The position numbers and the translations under genes are program-made. The notes below the pieces were generated by a model, which was not told the DNA's origin, did no database searches, and worked only from the letters and a program-made list of their open reading frames with translations. Below, piece by piece: positions 21,671 to 31,729 of a stretch of 64,000 bases of DNA. Origin of the DNA: Cordylochernes scorpioides (lineage: Eukaryota; Arthropoda; Arachnida; Pseudoscorpiones; Chernetidae); NCBI GenBank assembly GCA_030710605.1, contig CP092880.1, positions 13,185,639 through 13,249,638 on the forward strand. The letters run 5' to 3'. Position 1 is the stretch's first letter. Each line of letters begins with the position of its first letter.

Positions 21671-21986
21671 ACAGACTGTACTTCTACGACCGAAATTTGG
21701 TCCCAGAGGCTTCCTGAGAAATCAAGAAATAGGTATTTAAGGCCAAATTTTCGTTCGTGGTTGACTTTTTTTGAATTATCAAGAAATTGGGTTGGTCGAT
21801 TATCACGGAGAAAGTTAAATAAACGTTTAGTTTATTTTTGCTCCACTAGATGGCGCTCTGCCATATAGAAAAGCTCATGTGAGCCTGGTCAGGATATGCC
21901 TCTTTTGTTTTTAATATCAAGACCTGACCATTTTTTATTGTTTTTTTCACATAGATATATATAATTAACATTCTCTTTGACGCTTG

Positions 21987-22905
21987 TGTCAAATCGACAA
22001 ACATTTTCCGTTTTATCCTATCTCAGTATTTAGCAGGAAGAATGTTGTTTTCGTTTGATAGTGAACCGATATCTCCCGCCTTCTCATTAGACGAATGTGA
22101 CCATGTTTGTATATAAAGGGAGCTATGGTATTGCGAGGAGGGAGCGTGGTGGATTATTGTGTGGAGACGTTTAAAGTGTTCTCTGCGTGATTTATCCGTG
22201 TCTGGTGATATCCTCGCATACCTGTGTAACCAGGTCCGTTCCCTACCAACGCTTCAATGAAATATTAGCATTGTTGTTGTTTTTTTTTAAATAAAAATCG
22301 TGAGTTGTCAAATTATATTGACAAAATTTTCAGTTTTTTCTGATCAGTTTTTAGCGGGAAGAATGTTGTCCTCGTTTGTTAGTGAACCAATCTCTCACGC
22401 CTTCTCATTGGACGAATGTGGCCATGTCTGTATATAAGAGGGGACTAAGGGAATGCGAGTGGGGCCCAGAGCGTGGAGAATTGGTTTGGAGACACTTAAA
22501 GCGTTTTTCTACGTGGTTTTTCTGTGTCTGGCTGTTCTCTTCGCATCCCTGTGTCACCCGAGTCCGATCCTTACCAAGGCTACAATAAAGATAAGTACGG
22601 TTTTATTTTATTTAACAAATCGTTAGTTGTTTTGATCATCTTTTTGTTGTTAGTGTTGTACTCTTGAGTGTACGTTTTTCTGTGTATTAAGTTACTCCTA
22701 CGGTAGGCCATAGTATATTGTTTTTTTTTGTGATAACCCGCAAAAGTAGTTACATTTGTCAGAGTGTGTGCTGTTTTTATTTAACTCCCTTTTAATGTTG
22801 TTGTTGTACTCCTGAGTGTACGCTTTTATGTGTGTTAAGTTACTATTACTTTAGGTCCTAGTATTTTGCACATTGTGTGCTATTCCGTTAAATCAACTTT
22901 CGTCA
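21987..22905 (+). mobile_element. Solo LTR, family A, outer copy (interrupted)
   Basis: Starts TGTCAAATCGACAAACATTT and ends AACTTTCGTCA, flanked by the target duplication CTTG (21983-21986, 22906-22909). Positions 22306-22761 are a second solo LTR inserted into it. TATATAAAGGG near 22112 is the putative promoter. Confidence 0.88.
22306..22761 (+). mobile_element. Solo LTR, family A, inner copy
   Basis: 456 bp, starting TGTCAAATTATATTGACAAA and ending TTACATTTGTCA, flanked by GAGT (22302-22305, 22762-22765). TATA box TATATAAG at 22431-22438, CAATAAAG at 22583-22590. This is the fullest copy and shows the LTR order promoter - R - polyadenylation signal. Confidence 0.9.
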
Positions 22906-23329
22906 CTTGTTATAAGAAAATAAACCTTCTTGATAGTTTTGAGGAAAGCTTCTTTCTCCAAGTTGTTGGTAGAAAGATCCATTGACTCGGCTATAATAAC
23001 GTGTTAATCAAGACAGGTATTCCGACAGAGCACCTGAAATAAGTTAGAAAATTTAAATCCATTCTCTTGTGTGTGTGATTCATAAAATGGATTTGAATAT
23101 TTCTATCTCTTTTCAGGTGCTCTGACGGAATTCCTCAGCCTTTATTTACATGTTAGTGCAGCTGACGTTATAAAGTCAATTATTCTTTCTACCAAGCACT
23201 CGGTTAAATACGTTCTCCTCAAAATTGTCAGTAGGGTTTATTTTCTTAGAACAAGCGTCAAAGAATGTAAATTATTCTATAACAAAATGGAGTGATATAA
23301 CAGAACAGAATGCTTCTTCTCCTGTTAAT

Positions 23330-23880
23330 TTGGATTCAAATTTGTTCAGAATTTAGAAACGATAAAAGCTTTACACAGTTCCAGATCTCCCCGGACACTA
23401 TCAACAATGGAATTAGAAAATCTGAGTCCAATATCAACAAGAACGATTTGAAACCTCCTAGGATTAAATTTCCTTTAAAACAATAATCGTCAGTCCAGGA
23501 GGTCAAAATAACCTGACAGAAAATCCTTGAATCAAGAGCTCTGAAGCCATCGGGCATATTTGAGCAGTACGTGTACGCTGAATTTCGTTTCCTTGGTGAA
23601 GATATAAAGAATAAATGTTCTGGCAGAATGTCATCTGTTTTCCACGGTGAGAATTTTATGGATGAAGGCCTGAAGATCGAATACACTCTTCAAGACCTTC
23701 CCGTTTCACAAGACCACAAAATTTCATCAGTGGTAATTTGTAATTTTGCGTAGAAGACCCCGACATCATGGCACTGCGTCCGTATGGACGAGTTACATCC
23801 CCAAATCTCCGATGTATCTCACTGTTGGAGGCGACACCTTCAAGGATGGCCGCCATGCTGCCTTCTTTCGAGTCTGAACG
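23330..23880 (+). pseudogene. Unidentified decayed coding segment 1
   Basis: Plus-strand reading shows protein-like stretches broken by stops and frame changes: around 23345-23490 (..SFTQFQISPDTINNG..), 23560-23755 (..EFRFLGEDIKNKC.. to ..ISSVVICNFA stop), then in another frame ..SYIPKSPMYLTVGGDTF.. to a stop near 23886. The block is richer in G+C than its flanks. I do not recognise the family. The minus-strand frame across 23336-23686 (116 codons) is an alternative, but the plus strand joins better to the downstream segments. Confidence 0.35.
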
Positions 23881-23959
23881 TTCATTTTAAGCGAGATAAA
23901 ATCTCAAGATTCAGCGCTCTTGAATGATTAAATGATCAAAATATTTTAAGAAAGGAGAC

Positions 23960-24420
23960 CGAAGGGCAAGTTACTCCTTGTACCCCAGATGACTCGGCAG
24001 AAAGGAGTACAAGAACATTGAGCTCTTGAGACTTCCGCAACAACTGAAGCTACATTTTCAATCTCGCTAATCTATAGACCCAGGCACATTCCTTTTGCCT
24101 TGAGTCCTGAAGTCAAGGTACTTGAACCTCTTCAGACCATCGGTGCTAAGATTGACTCAGTTTCAATAGAGGAGGAAGGGGAAACCTGTTTTCAAATGTG
24201 GAGCAGCTTAAAGTTTTCCACCTTAACATTAGGTTTAAGGCCCAGCAGCATCCCAATGTCTTTCTCGAACGAGTTCCTAACTCTCTGCAAACCCACGCTG
24301 GACTCGCTGGGTTTGAGAAGAAGGAAATTCTAAAGGAACTGTCCTCTACTAATTTTTATGGAATTCCCGGAGACGACAAGTTCCACCATCTAATAGCTAA
24401 ACTGATAGGGGGTCTTTGAA
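23960..24420 (+). pseudogene. Unidentified decayed coding segment 2
   Basis: Frame 1 reads ..IPFALSPEVKVLEPLQTIGA.. with acidic VSIEEEGETCFQ up to about 24195, then a one-base shift leads to ..VEQLKVFHLNIRFKAQ.. and ..FYGIPGDDKFHHLIAKLIGG, stop at 24417. The smooth hand-over at the shift argues for a former single gene. No family recognised. Confidence 0.4.
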
Positions 24421-25310
24421 GCTCCAATTGCACCCCCTCTACAATGGGCTGGCACATTACCATAACAAAACCAAATGCACACAATGAGCTTCCGCATTGC
24501 GTGCAAAATTTGCGCTCATAAAAGGAGCAGAAATTGGTTGTGTTCCCTTTTAAATCGGCCTAATCCATAGGATCAACGTCTCGATCCTGAATTATGTTGA
24601 AAACTTCTAGCTTGGCTACAGAGCTGTCTTCGTGCAGCCGATATGAGATTCGGCCTCGCCTTTCTCTTCGGGTAAGGCGTTTACTTCCTCTAGAAACATC
24701 CCTTGTGGCCAGGAAACATTGTCTCTATCAGAGTAAGTGGTCAAAAGAAGTGACATTCATCAACTAAAATATTGCTCATTCTTCTAGGGAGCAGCTCCAA
24801 CAGCTGCAGATAATCGCAGGTGTCGCCATCCAAGAAGATGCCCGGGACCTCGGCAATCTAAATATATAGAATTCTGCGTACGATATATCGTTTGATTCAG
24901 TCTAAACTGTCATGGAGATCATTGACAGGGTCGACGCCTTCGTCATTTTCGCCGCAGCGCACATTCTAACCAGGTTTTATTTTTGCCGAAGCCAGGTTGA
25001 CGCTAGTCATTTGGATTGAGTTTTGCTTCCACCGATACTCTCAGATCATCGCCCGCTCCTCCAATACAAGCCCTCGGTTCACATTGCCGTACTACTGCAA
25101 GCAACTTTCTGCTTGATGTCCATCGCTGACATAGAATAGAGAACTTTGGGGAATCTGGACCAACAACAAACCAAATATTCTTGTGAAGATAAAGTTTCTC
25201 GACGTCCCTTATGCCACTTTTGACGACTACGTCTTTCGAACTGGCCAGTTCCTATTCTTCCCATTCGAAGTGATGAGAATTTTAGGCTTGTCAGAACCGT
25301 CTTCGACGAG
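24421..25310 (+). pseudogene. Unidentified decayed coding segment 3
   Basis: Continuous with segment 2 but with many stops. Readable pieces include ..LHPLYNGLAHYHNKTK.., ..SSGKAFTSSRNIPCGQ.., ..REQLQQLQIIAGVAIQEDAR and ..IDRVDAFVIFAAAHI... Frames alternate on the plus strand. Function unknown. Confidence 0.35.
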
Positions 25311-25838
25311 TAGCGGCGTTCTTGTTGGAGATCCAATAGTGAACTTCTGCAAGGGAAAGGGTCTATTGTGCAGCGTGTAACGAAACCGCACCGACACTCC
25401 GTCGGGAATTTACTGGTTATCTGCTCAACTGTAAGTACTAAGATGTCTTATAACACTGGGACGGGGAACATCGTCCCAGGACAACCACATAGGGGAAATA
25501 ACCATCGCAAAGTGGTCATTTTTCGTCAGAAGGGCGAATCAGCCTACTCCTTAGTGCTTTATTTCGTGATTCGCTATCTTCATGGCTATCTGCCTATCGA
25601 GGCCATTTATAGGATGTCAGAACGACTGATTCTTTTCGTCCGTTACTGCCAACCAGCCTACTGGCTGCCGGATGACGTTCTGATGCGGTCTGTCTCCATG
25701 GGGGACCACCTCAACGTCAGCAGTCAGTTGGAAGTGAAGTATTTCAAGGGAGTTGAGACTGCGCTTTGTCGAAGTCTTGACGCCTACTCTTGGCTCTCCG
25801 AGACCATGGCGTGGATCACTCTTCTTCTATATTGACAT
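25311..25838 (+). pseudogene. Unidentified coding segment 4, longest open frame of the block
   Basis: Open for 175 codons between a TAG at about 25308 and a TGA near 25834. Content includes ..SYNTGTGNIVPGQPHRGNNH, ..LVLYFVIRYLHGYLPIEAIY and ..YWLPDDVLMRSVSMGDH. There is no clear start: the first in-frame ATG is at about 25443, so it is best read as the interior of a larger decayed gene. No signal peptide or catalytic motif that I can name. Confidence 0.4.
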
Positions 25839-26420
25839 GGCTTCCACCTCGACGTTGCCGTGTCCTGTAGATATGCGCGTCCGCCTTGATACCCTGGCAC
25901 TGGACCACCAAGGAACCACCTCAGCTCCGGAACCTTTCCATCATTTCTCCGGCCGCCTAATTTAGGCTGCGACACATTGGGTAGAAACACGCGTTGGAGA
26001 CTTTGATGGCCCTGTTTTCCATTCTCTGGATCACACGTGGCTCGCATACTGACGTCACGGCTTTGATAAATTTCTGCTGTACCTAATGGTTGAAGACCAA
26101 CAAGGAAATTTTCCAGTCAACAACATCAGCGAAGCTGTAATGCTGCGCGAGACGGTCCCGCAGATCACGTCATTAGTCACCCTCATTGCTTGCCTCATGA
26201 TGGACCACAAACTGCCCATCATTCTCCTTCTGCGGAGGTTGCAGGAACAGGTTAACTTCATCACCGGCGAGAGTTCTTTCCCACAGAGTGCGTGATTTAA
26301 TACTGTAGTTGGCATTGCCCAACTCAAGCACACGATCATAATTGCATATGATACTGTCGTAGTCTTCATTGCCTCGGGATGGAGGCCGACGCTGAAAAGC
26401 GATGCTTGAGGATTCAAGGG
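25839..26420 (+). pseudogene. Unidentified decayed coding segment 5
   Basis: Plus-strand pieces ..VDMRVRLDTLALDHQGTTS.., ..VEDQQGNFPVNNISEAVM.., ..LMMDHKLPIILLLRRLQEQ and ..VVGIAQLKHTIIIAYDTVV, with stops and frame shifts, ending near 26408. G+C falls abruptly to AT-rich DNA after 26440, marking the edge of the block. Possible sources are a captured viral or transposon gene cluster or a dead host gene; I cannot decide. Confidence 0.35.
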
Positions 26421-26895
26421 TACCTCTCCTCGGAAGCTTAGTATTAACTTTATAAGCTTTATTTATGCGAGTGATATTTATTGTTATTAAGAATACAATT
26501 TGTGGCTCTTTAAAAACTTTGAAATTTTGTAAATTGTAATTTTTGACTCTCTCGACTCAAAAGGTTGCCGACCTATGTTGAACCCCACCAAATCATTGAT
26601 TTTTTTTATCCTGTTCTAAATGAATAGAACATTCTTCGCAAAGTATTATTCTAAACTTCTGATCTAATTGAAATATTTAGTATTAAAGAAATATTTATGT
26701 TCGTGATATGAAAATAGGATGATATAGAAGAATCCTACAAAATTTAGTTAGAGATTTTATAATGTTGAGTCTTAAGGGTCCTAATCTGAAATGTATAGAT
26801 CTTTAGACTTGATTACAATAAGAGGAATATCAAGATAACTTTGCTCAGAAGAGACAAAAGGTAAAAGTTTCTTTATTTTCTTGACGCCCTTAGCG
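26421..26895. other. No gene seen
   Basis: AT-rich DNA between the decayed coding block and the next repeat. Confidence 0.45.
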
Positions 26896-27650
26896 TTTAT
26901 ATACATCTCTTCTTTAGACTTCTTCTTTCTTATCTCTACTCAATCATATATTACGGTAGGACAACCAACATGACTGGGTGAAGTATAATACGTCTGCCTT
27001 TGTCATTAAGACTGGGAGCACCACTCAGTGGCAGGCCGACTTAACTCCAAAAGAAATGGCCGCCTCTGACATGAGGAACAGACGCTATGTGCAGCCGCTC
27101 CTAACATACTATATACAGTTACGAGCGTCTTTCCTAATCCGTCAATCCGTCATCGGCCGCCTCTGTCACCGTTTGCTTTTATTGGTTGGCTCCCGTCACG
27201 CCACCTTTGCCCCCCCCCCCCCCCCCTCCCTGCCGGCGGCGCGCGCCCGTTGGCTGCCGGCGAACACGTGACTTCCCTGTGCGCGCGCATGGCGGGCGGT
27301 AGGCTATAGTTATTCTATATACAGTTACGAGCGTCTTTCCTACGGAAGCCAACAGTACATAGGCAGATAAAGCACATAGGCTATAGTTATTAACTAATAT
27401 ATGCATTTATTTAAGGCGCCAATTTATAATTGTAACAAATAGTATTTGAATAAAAACATTCAATCGGGTAAAACACGGGCGTTGCCCGGGTCATTCGGCT
27501 AGTGGAGTACAAACGCTTCTCATCCTGTATCCCTGGATTAGGAGCCCTTACTATCAGCCGGGCCAGCTGAGCCCAGGTTTTTTAGTGAGCTTGTTACTGC
27601 TCCTCCTCCTCCTTTTTCATCCGGGCTTGAGACGGTCAAAGGCGGAGTTT
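26895..27650 (+). repeat. Family D repeat, copy 1, interrupted by a Helitron-like element
   Basis: Starts TTCTTCTTTCTTATCTCTAC and contains GTCTGCCTTTGTCATTAAGA, GGCAGGCCGACTTA, GGCCGCCTCTGACATGAGGA, CCCTGGATTAGGAGCCC and CATCCGGGCTTGAGAC. Other copies: 39240-39430, 43570-43905 and 54690-55070 (the last three on the minus strand). It may be a SINE or a fragment of a LINE; no tRNA head is visible. Confidence 0.7.
27107..27502 (+). mobile_element. Non-autonomous Helitron-like insertion
   Basis: 396 bp interrupting a family D repeat between ..GCTCCTAACA and TGGAGTACAAA. The uninterrupted copies near 43715 and 54855 read straight through, so the empty site is known. There is no target duplication. 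The 3' end has a GC hairpin (CGGGC-GTT-GCCCGGG), seven bases, then CTAG followed by T, as in Helitron 3' ends. The 5' motif CTATATACAGTTACGAGCGT occurs twice (27109 and 27314), the second time preceded by TT, as TTCTATATAC. It contains a run of 17 C near 27210. Confidence 0.7.
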
Positions 27651-27824
27651 CTTTAGACTTAAGTTTATCAAGTGATCCAACAGAATTCTTATCATCAATC
27701 TATGTTCCTGATTTATAAACCGTTAAGATCATCCACATCTTCACGAGGGAATTAGGTCTAGATATATTGGTGGCTAATAGATCTCAGATAGTTTTTATAT
27801 CTTGGGTTATATATCGCCTTGAAC

Positions 27825-27995
27825 AAATTCATAAAAAGCGTGAAATCATAAGGTGAAAGATTCCTTTTAAGGTTTTATTATTTTGCCGAGCTTTTTCTCC
27901 TGTGGAAGAACAGTAATACTCGACAGCTTGGCAAAACAATAAAAAAAACTTTGAAAGAAACCTTACGCTTTATGATTTCGCACTTTTTATGAATT
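27825..27995. repeat. Foldback repeat
   Basis: Left arm TTCATAAAAAGCGTGAAATC..TTTTGCCGAGC and right arm ..GCTTGGCAAAAC..GATTTCGCACTTTTTATGAA, about 75 bp each round a short centre. No copies seen elsewhere in the window. Confidence 0.75.
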
Positions 27996-28488
27996 TTTAT
28001 ATGTTCTTAAAACATTTCAAATGCTGTTCTTTCTTCATGGATTTCCATTGATCATCTTAAGCAAGCCTTTACGCCGAAAATAGTTGTGATTTCTTCGTTG
28101 CCAAGATCTTATCTCAACAGCCCAGAAAGATATCGGAGGAGGGTGAAGCAAACGAAATACACTTCCTATGATTGTGAAGGAACAAATTTGACAGGTGTCT
28201 TTCTCAATTGCAGATCTTCTTTGTTTATCAATCATAATGAAGATTTAGAAATCCCAGTTCTTATTGCATTGACACGTAGCTCAATTCGTTAAATTCTTTA
28301 TTTTTTGTGTGTTTTCAGGAATCCTGTGAAGGATTGGCCGGCCAACATCATCGTCCACTAATTCTCTGCCATTTTCAAATCGTGAATACCATTCATATAT
28401 GGCTGATTTTTTAAATGATCACCTCCAAAGACTATTTTTAATAAATTTAAAGTTTCGAATACAGACTTACCGATTTTGAAACTGACAA
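27996..28488. other. No gene seen
   Basis: Mixed composition; overlapping short frames on both strands near 28035-28292 without recognisable content. Confidence 0.4.
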
Positions 28489-28492
28489 AAGT

Positions 28493-28914
28493 TACTATTA
28501 CGGGTTATCACACAAAAAAACAATAAACTAGGGCCTACAGTAAGAGTAACTTAAACATAGAAAAAGGTACACTCAAGTTTACAACGCCAACAACAAAAAG
28601 GTGGTAAAAAAACACGATAAGTTAAATAAAAATAAAAACATTACTTAAATTTTATTTTCAGCGTTGATAAGGAGCGGACCGGGGTTTCACAGGTATGCGA
28701 GGAGATCACCAAACAAGCACACAAAAAAAAACTCTTTAAGCGTCTCCACTCGAACACCACTCCACGACTCCTCGCATTCCATTTCAACCCTCTTTTATGT
28801 ACAAACATGGCCACATTCGTCCAATGACGTGGGAGATCAGTTCACTTAACAAATGAACAACATTCTTCCCGCATAACTGAGAAGATTAAAACTGCCATGT
28901 TTGGGAATTTGACA
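28493..28914 (-). mobile_element. Solo LTR, family A (minus)
   Basis: 422 bp flanked by AAAC (28489-28492, 28915-28918). Plus strand starts TGACAAAAGTTACTATTACG and ends GGGAATTTGACA. TATA region here is degraded (minus of about 28790-28800, TACATAAAAGAGGG). Confidence 0.88.
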
Positions 28915-29204
28915 AAACAAAATTTGATACAAACTCTGTTCAGTTTTGAATCCACATTAAAAATCGAAGAGACTTCTTGAAGTGATATTTTGAAATTATT
29001 TTTATTCACGTGCTGCGGGTGGAAAATCATGATGTTACATACTACCGTGGGGCTTAAGCTTTCTATCTATTAGAATTGGTGTTCGAAAATTTCTATTTTT
29101 GGCATTTTAAAAAATATCGTAACTATCCAGGAATGTATTGGACAGACATCTTGTATATTAACTCATTTAACCATCAAATGGGAATATCGTCGTTTGTATT
29201 GAAA

Positions 29205-29515
29205 CTAGCCGAATGGCCCGGGCAACGCCCGGGTTTTACCCGATTAAATGCTTTTATTCAAATACTATTCGTTACAATTATAAATTGGCGCCGTGGATGT
29301 CATTCTTGTATAATATATAAACGAGTTTTAAAAATTGTAAAAAAAAAAAAAAAAAATGCATCGGCCGGGAATCGAACCCGGGCCGCCCGCGTGGCAGGCG
29401 AGCATTCTACCACTGAACCACCGATGGTTATGAGAAATGGCCATATTTGGGTATTTATTCCATTCACAAAAGAAAACGGTGACAGAATTTATTAAGAAAG
29501 AATTGATTATGACGC
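29205..29515 (-). mobile_element. Helitron-like 3' end and body
   Basis: On the minus strand the sequence ends ACCCGGGCGTTGCCCGGGCC, then ATTCGG, CTAG and T: the same hairpin terminus as 27475-27502. Going right, TTCACAAAAGAAAACGGTGA and ..GATTATGACGCTGATA.. match the far end of the 36824-37433 element, so the body probably spans to about 29515 and includes the tRNA gene. Confidence 0.5.
29357..29427 (-). tRNA. tRNA-Gly (GCC anticodon)
   Basis: Minus strand: CATCGGTGGTTCAGTGG, TAGAATGCTCGCCTGCCACGC, GGGCGG, CCCGGGTTCGAATCCCGGCC, GATGCA. D-arm, anticodon loop with GCC, and T-arm with GTTCGA are complete; A and B boxes are intact. The first base is C instead of G, giving a C-C mismatch at the top of the acceptor stem. 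A run of 17 T follows on the minus strand (29340-29356), a strong Pol III terminator. Decodes GGC/GGU glycine codons if functional; the acceptor mismatch and repeat context leave open a pseudogene. Confidence 0.9.
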
Positions 29516-29805
29516 TGATAACTGTATATTGAGATAAATAATTCTATGAAAGTAGAAGAATTTAAAAGAATGTTACTCATGTGTGGTTTTGATCTCATGT
29601 TAAGAGTCTTTTTTTATTACTAATTCCAAGTATACGTAGTAGAGGCTATGGTAATCTTGGTAGTTAGCGACTAATTCTACTGTAAGTGTACCATACAGTA
29701 TGTGTACACATATTGAAACAGTTCGAAATTTACACTTACAAGCGTGTCATGGACTTGTTTGTTTACTTGCATTCATTGGTCTGTTACAAGAAACGGGAGA
29801 CATTG

Positions 29806-30090
29806 TGTAAGATTATATTGACAAACATAGGCAGTTTTACACTTCTCAGTATTAAACGGGAATAATGTTGTTTTCGTTTGTTAAGTGAACCGATCTCTCA
29901 CGTCTTGTTATTGGACGAATATGGCCATGTTTGTATATAAGAGGGGGCTAAGGGAATGCGAGAGGCGCCATTGAGGATTATTGTGTGGAGACGCTTAAAG
30001 TGTTCTCTGTGTGATTTATTTATTGAGTGTACGCTTTTGTGTGTGTTAAGTTACTCTTACTGTAGGCCCTAGTAAATTGCACTTTATGTA
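29806..30090 (+). mobile_element. Solo LTR, family A, internally deleted
   Basis: Starts TGTAAGATTATATTGACAAA, has TATATAAGAGGG near 29935, then jumps from GTGTGATTTATT to GAGTGTACGCTTTTGTG, losing about 130 bp. The 3' end fades after CCTAGTAAATTGCACTTTA without the usual TTTGTCA, so no target duplication can be called. Confidence 0.75.
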
Positions 30091-30164
30091 TTAACCCAAC
30101 CCATAAAACTTAAAATTTATCAATTGAAGCAATTTTTCTTCAGAATTCGAACCTGGTTGACGGT

Positions 30165-30640
30165 CCTTGACAGTTTATACTGTTACGTCGTTACTAGACG
30201 CTATTCGTGTACTTTGTCTACTCAGGATGCCACAAAGATACACATGTGAGTTAGAAGGGATTGCAGCTAAAGTTAGCGCTTTATTATGTCTCACTAACAG
30301 AAGGAATATAATGAGTGGGACTTGCCTTCAACTCCCCGTTAGAAGAATCCTTGGCGCCGTGGATGTCCTCTTGTGGAACCTCCCGTTCCACACTATTCAA
30401 GTCCAGCCTGGACTACACCGGCTTGTAGGCCGCTCCGATGTCACGCTCTCCTGGCACCACTTTACAGGTTCATCCACACGTCCGGAGGCAAGTCGCTACG
30501 TCTTCTCTTAGCCGCAGATGTAACCAGACTCTGTCCTCCCCCACACAGGAATGCTGTTTTTAGTGCCTGCCACATGGCAGCGGTGGCAGCTAGAGTCCAC
30601 CCCTCTTTCCCCAACTTTACTCTGGTATCTTGACCTTGTC
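30165..30640 (+). other. GC-richer segment with unassigned open frames
   Basis: Open for 114 codons at 30167-30511 (..LLDAIRVLCLLRMPQRYT..) and in a second frame at 30373-30633 (..AVFSACHMAAVAARVHPSF). The string TTGGCGCCGTGGATGTC at 30350 also occurs at 29284. I do not recognise a family; it may be a decayed retroelement. Confidence 0.25.
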
Positions 30641-31074
30641 ATCCATGTTACAATACCTTTCCTTCATTAAGTATAAAATCACAAAAAAAAAAAAACGTTT
30701 CTATTATGTTCCATATAACTTCATTTTGACAAAGAGGTATAAATTCTTGTTGAAAAACCGCTGCCACACCAAGTTGGGGTATGAATGAAGGGTGAGGTTT
30801 GGGACGACTACAAATTGATAGATACATCACCGGCTTGGGACAAACCAGGTGTGTCCACTTCATCAATCCACCACGCCCTGCTCAAACAAATTTCTTCTTC
30901 TTCTTTATAAATCACCCGGCGATGATGTGAAATTTTGTTTGCTTCTCTCATTGCATCTTCTAATTAATTACTCCATCTTATAATGATCGATCAAAATTTT
31001 TGTTTAGTCAGAACTACTGAATAATTTGTGTTGAACTATTGAAAAGATATAGAATGCCTGGCCAGCATTCATAG

Positions 31075-31395
31075 TTCTTAAAATTAAAGATACTTCGACC
31101 AATAAATATTTTTATTGTCTCGACGTTTCGACAAAAATCTTTGTCCTCGTCAGGAGCGAACAAAAATTAAAACCTTTGGCAAAGCGTTAAAAATTATTCT
31201 AAGGCTTTGAATCGTGCTTTAGATGTTGTACAAAATTTGAAATACTGCGTATGAACGCCCTTATAGCCTTAGAATAATTTTTAACGCTTTGCCAAATGTT
31301 TTCATTTTTGTTCGCTTCTGCCGGGGACAAAATATTTTTGTCGAAACGTCGAGATAATTAAAAGATTCACTGGCCGAAGTATCTTGAACTATTGT
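31075..31395. repeat. Foldback repeat with a hammerhead motif in each arm
   Basis: Arms of about 140 bp: AAATTAAAGATACTTCGACC..GGCAAAGCGTTAAAAATTAT on the left, the inverse at 31258-31385. Same family as 6290-6500 and 33570-33870. Confidence 0.88.
31119..31156 (-). ncRNA. Hammerhead ribozyme motif, left arm
   Basis: Minus strand: CUC, CUGACGA, GGACAAA..UUUUUGUC hairpin, GAAA, CGUC, GAG. Core intact; stem I is CUC/GAG; cleavage expected after GUC. Stem II begins with one extra base. The partner motif in the right arm (31313-31355, plus) is mutated in the core (CTGCCGG). Confidence 0.55.
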
Positions 31396-31729
31396 ATTAG
31401 TCGAAGTTGGATAAAACCTCCTTCAAGAAAGACCATAGCCTAATACATGCGATACTCCTGGTCTCTCCTGAAGATAGTGGTTTATTGGGGGTACGAATCG
31501 AACAGATCAAGTCATTTTTTATTTCACAAAGATGGTCGCTCAGAAAGATGGTTGCACAAAGGTCGTTTAGGAGAGGTTTAACTACCACAAAAACGACTTT
31601 ATCCTTAAAATATGTGCTTTCTAAGCATGGTATGAGAGAAAAAGTCTTCAGCACTCAATAACGAACAAAATGTATTTTAGAATTTGAAAGAAATAGTAAA
31701 ATTGATCACTCAGCCATAATGATCTAAAG

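Larger units (their letters stand above)
21045..21950. repeat. Ribozyme-bearing family, complete copy split by a solo LTR
   Basis: Outer inverted arms: CTGACCAGGCTCACATGAGC..GCGCCATCTAGTGG on the left (21046-21172) and the complement on the right (21770-21900). The right part begins with AAGTCAACCACGAACGCG and holds the best hammerhead of the window. The solo LTR at 21173-21623 interrupts it. Removing that insertion rejoins the family pattern seen at 7235-7500. Confidence 0.85.
21965..23290. repeat. Foldback element split by nested LTRs
   Basis: Left arm ACATTCTCTTTGACGCTTG (21969-21986), then, after the LTR insertions, CTTGTTATAAGAAAATAAAC..TTGGTAGAAAG to about 23000. The right arm at 23150-23285 is the inverse (..CTTAGAACAAGCGTCAAAGA). 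Between them a second inverted pair, GACAGAGCACCTGAAA and TTTCAGGTGCTCTGACGG, forms the centre. Without insertions the element would be about 400 bp. Confidence 0.8.

Noticed and set aside
27210..27226. Run of 17 C as a functional G-quadruplex or regulatory site
   Set aside because: A single homopolymer inside a mobile element; most likely a simple repeat and prone to sequencing error.
29076..29495. 139-codon plus-strand frame
   Set aside because: It reads across Helitron-like sequence and antisense to tRNA-Gly; the NRTRAARVAG-type reading is a known tRNA antisense artefact.
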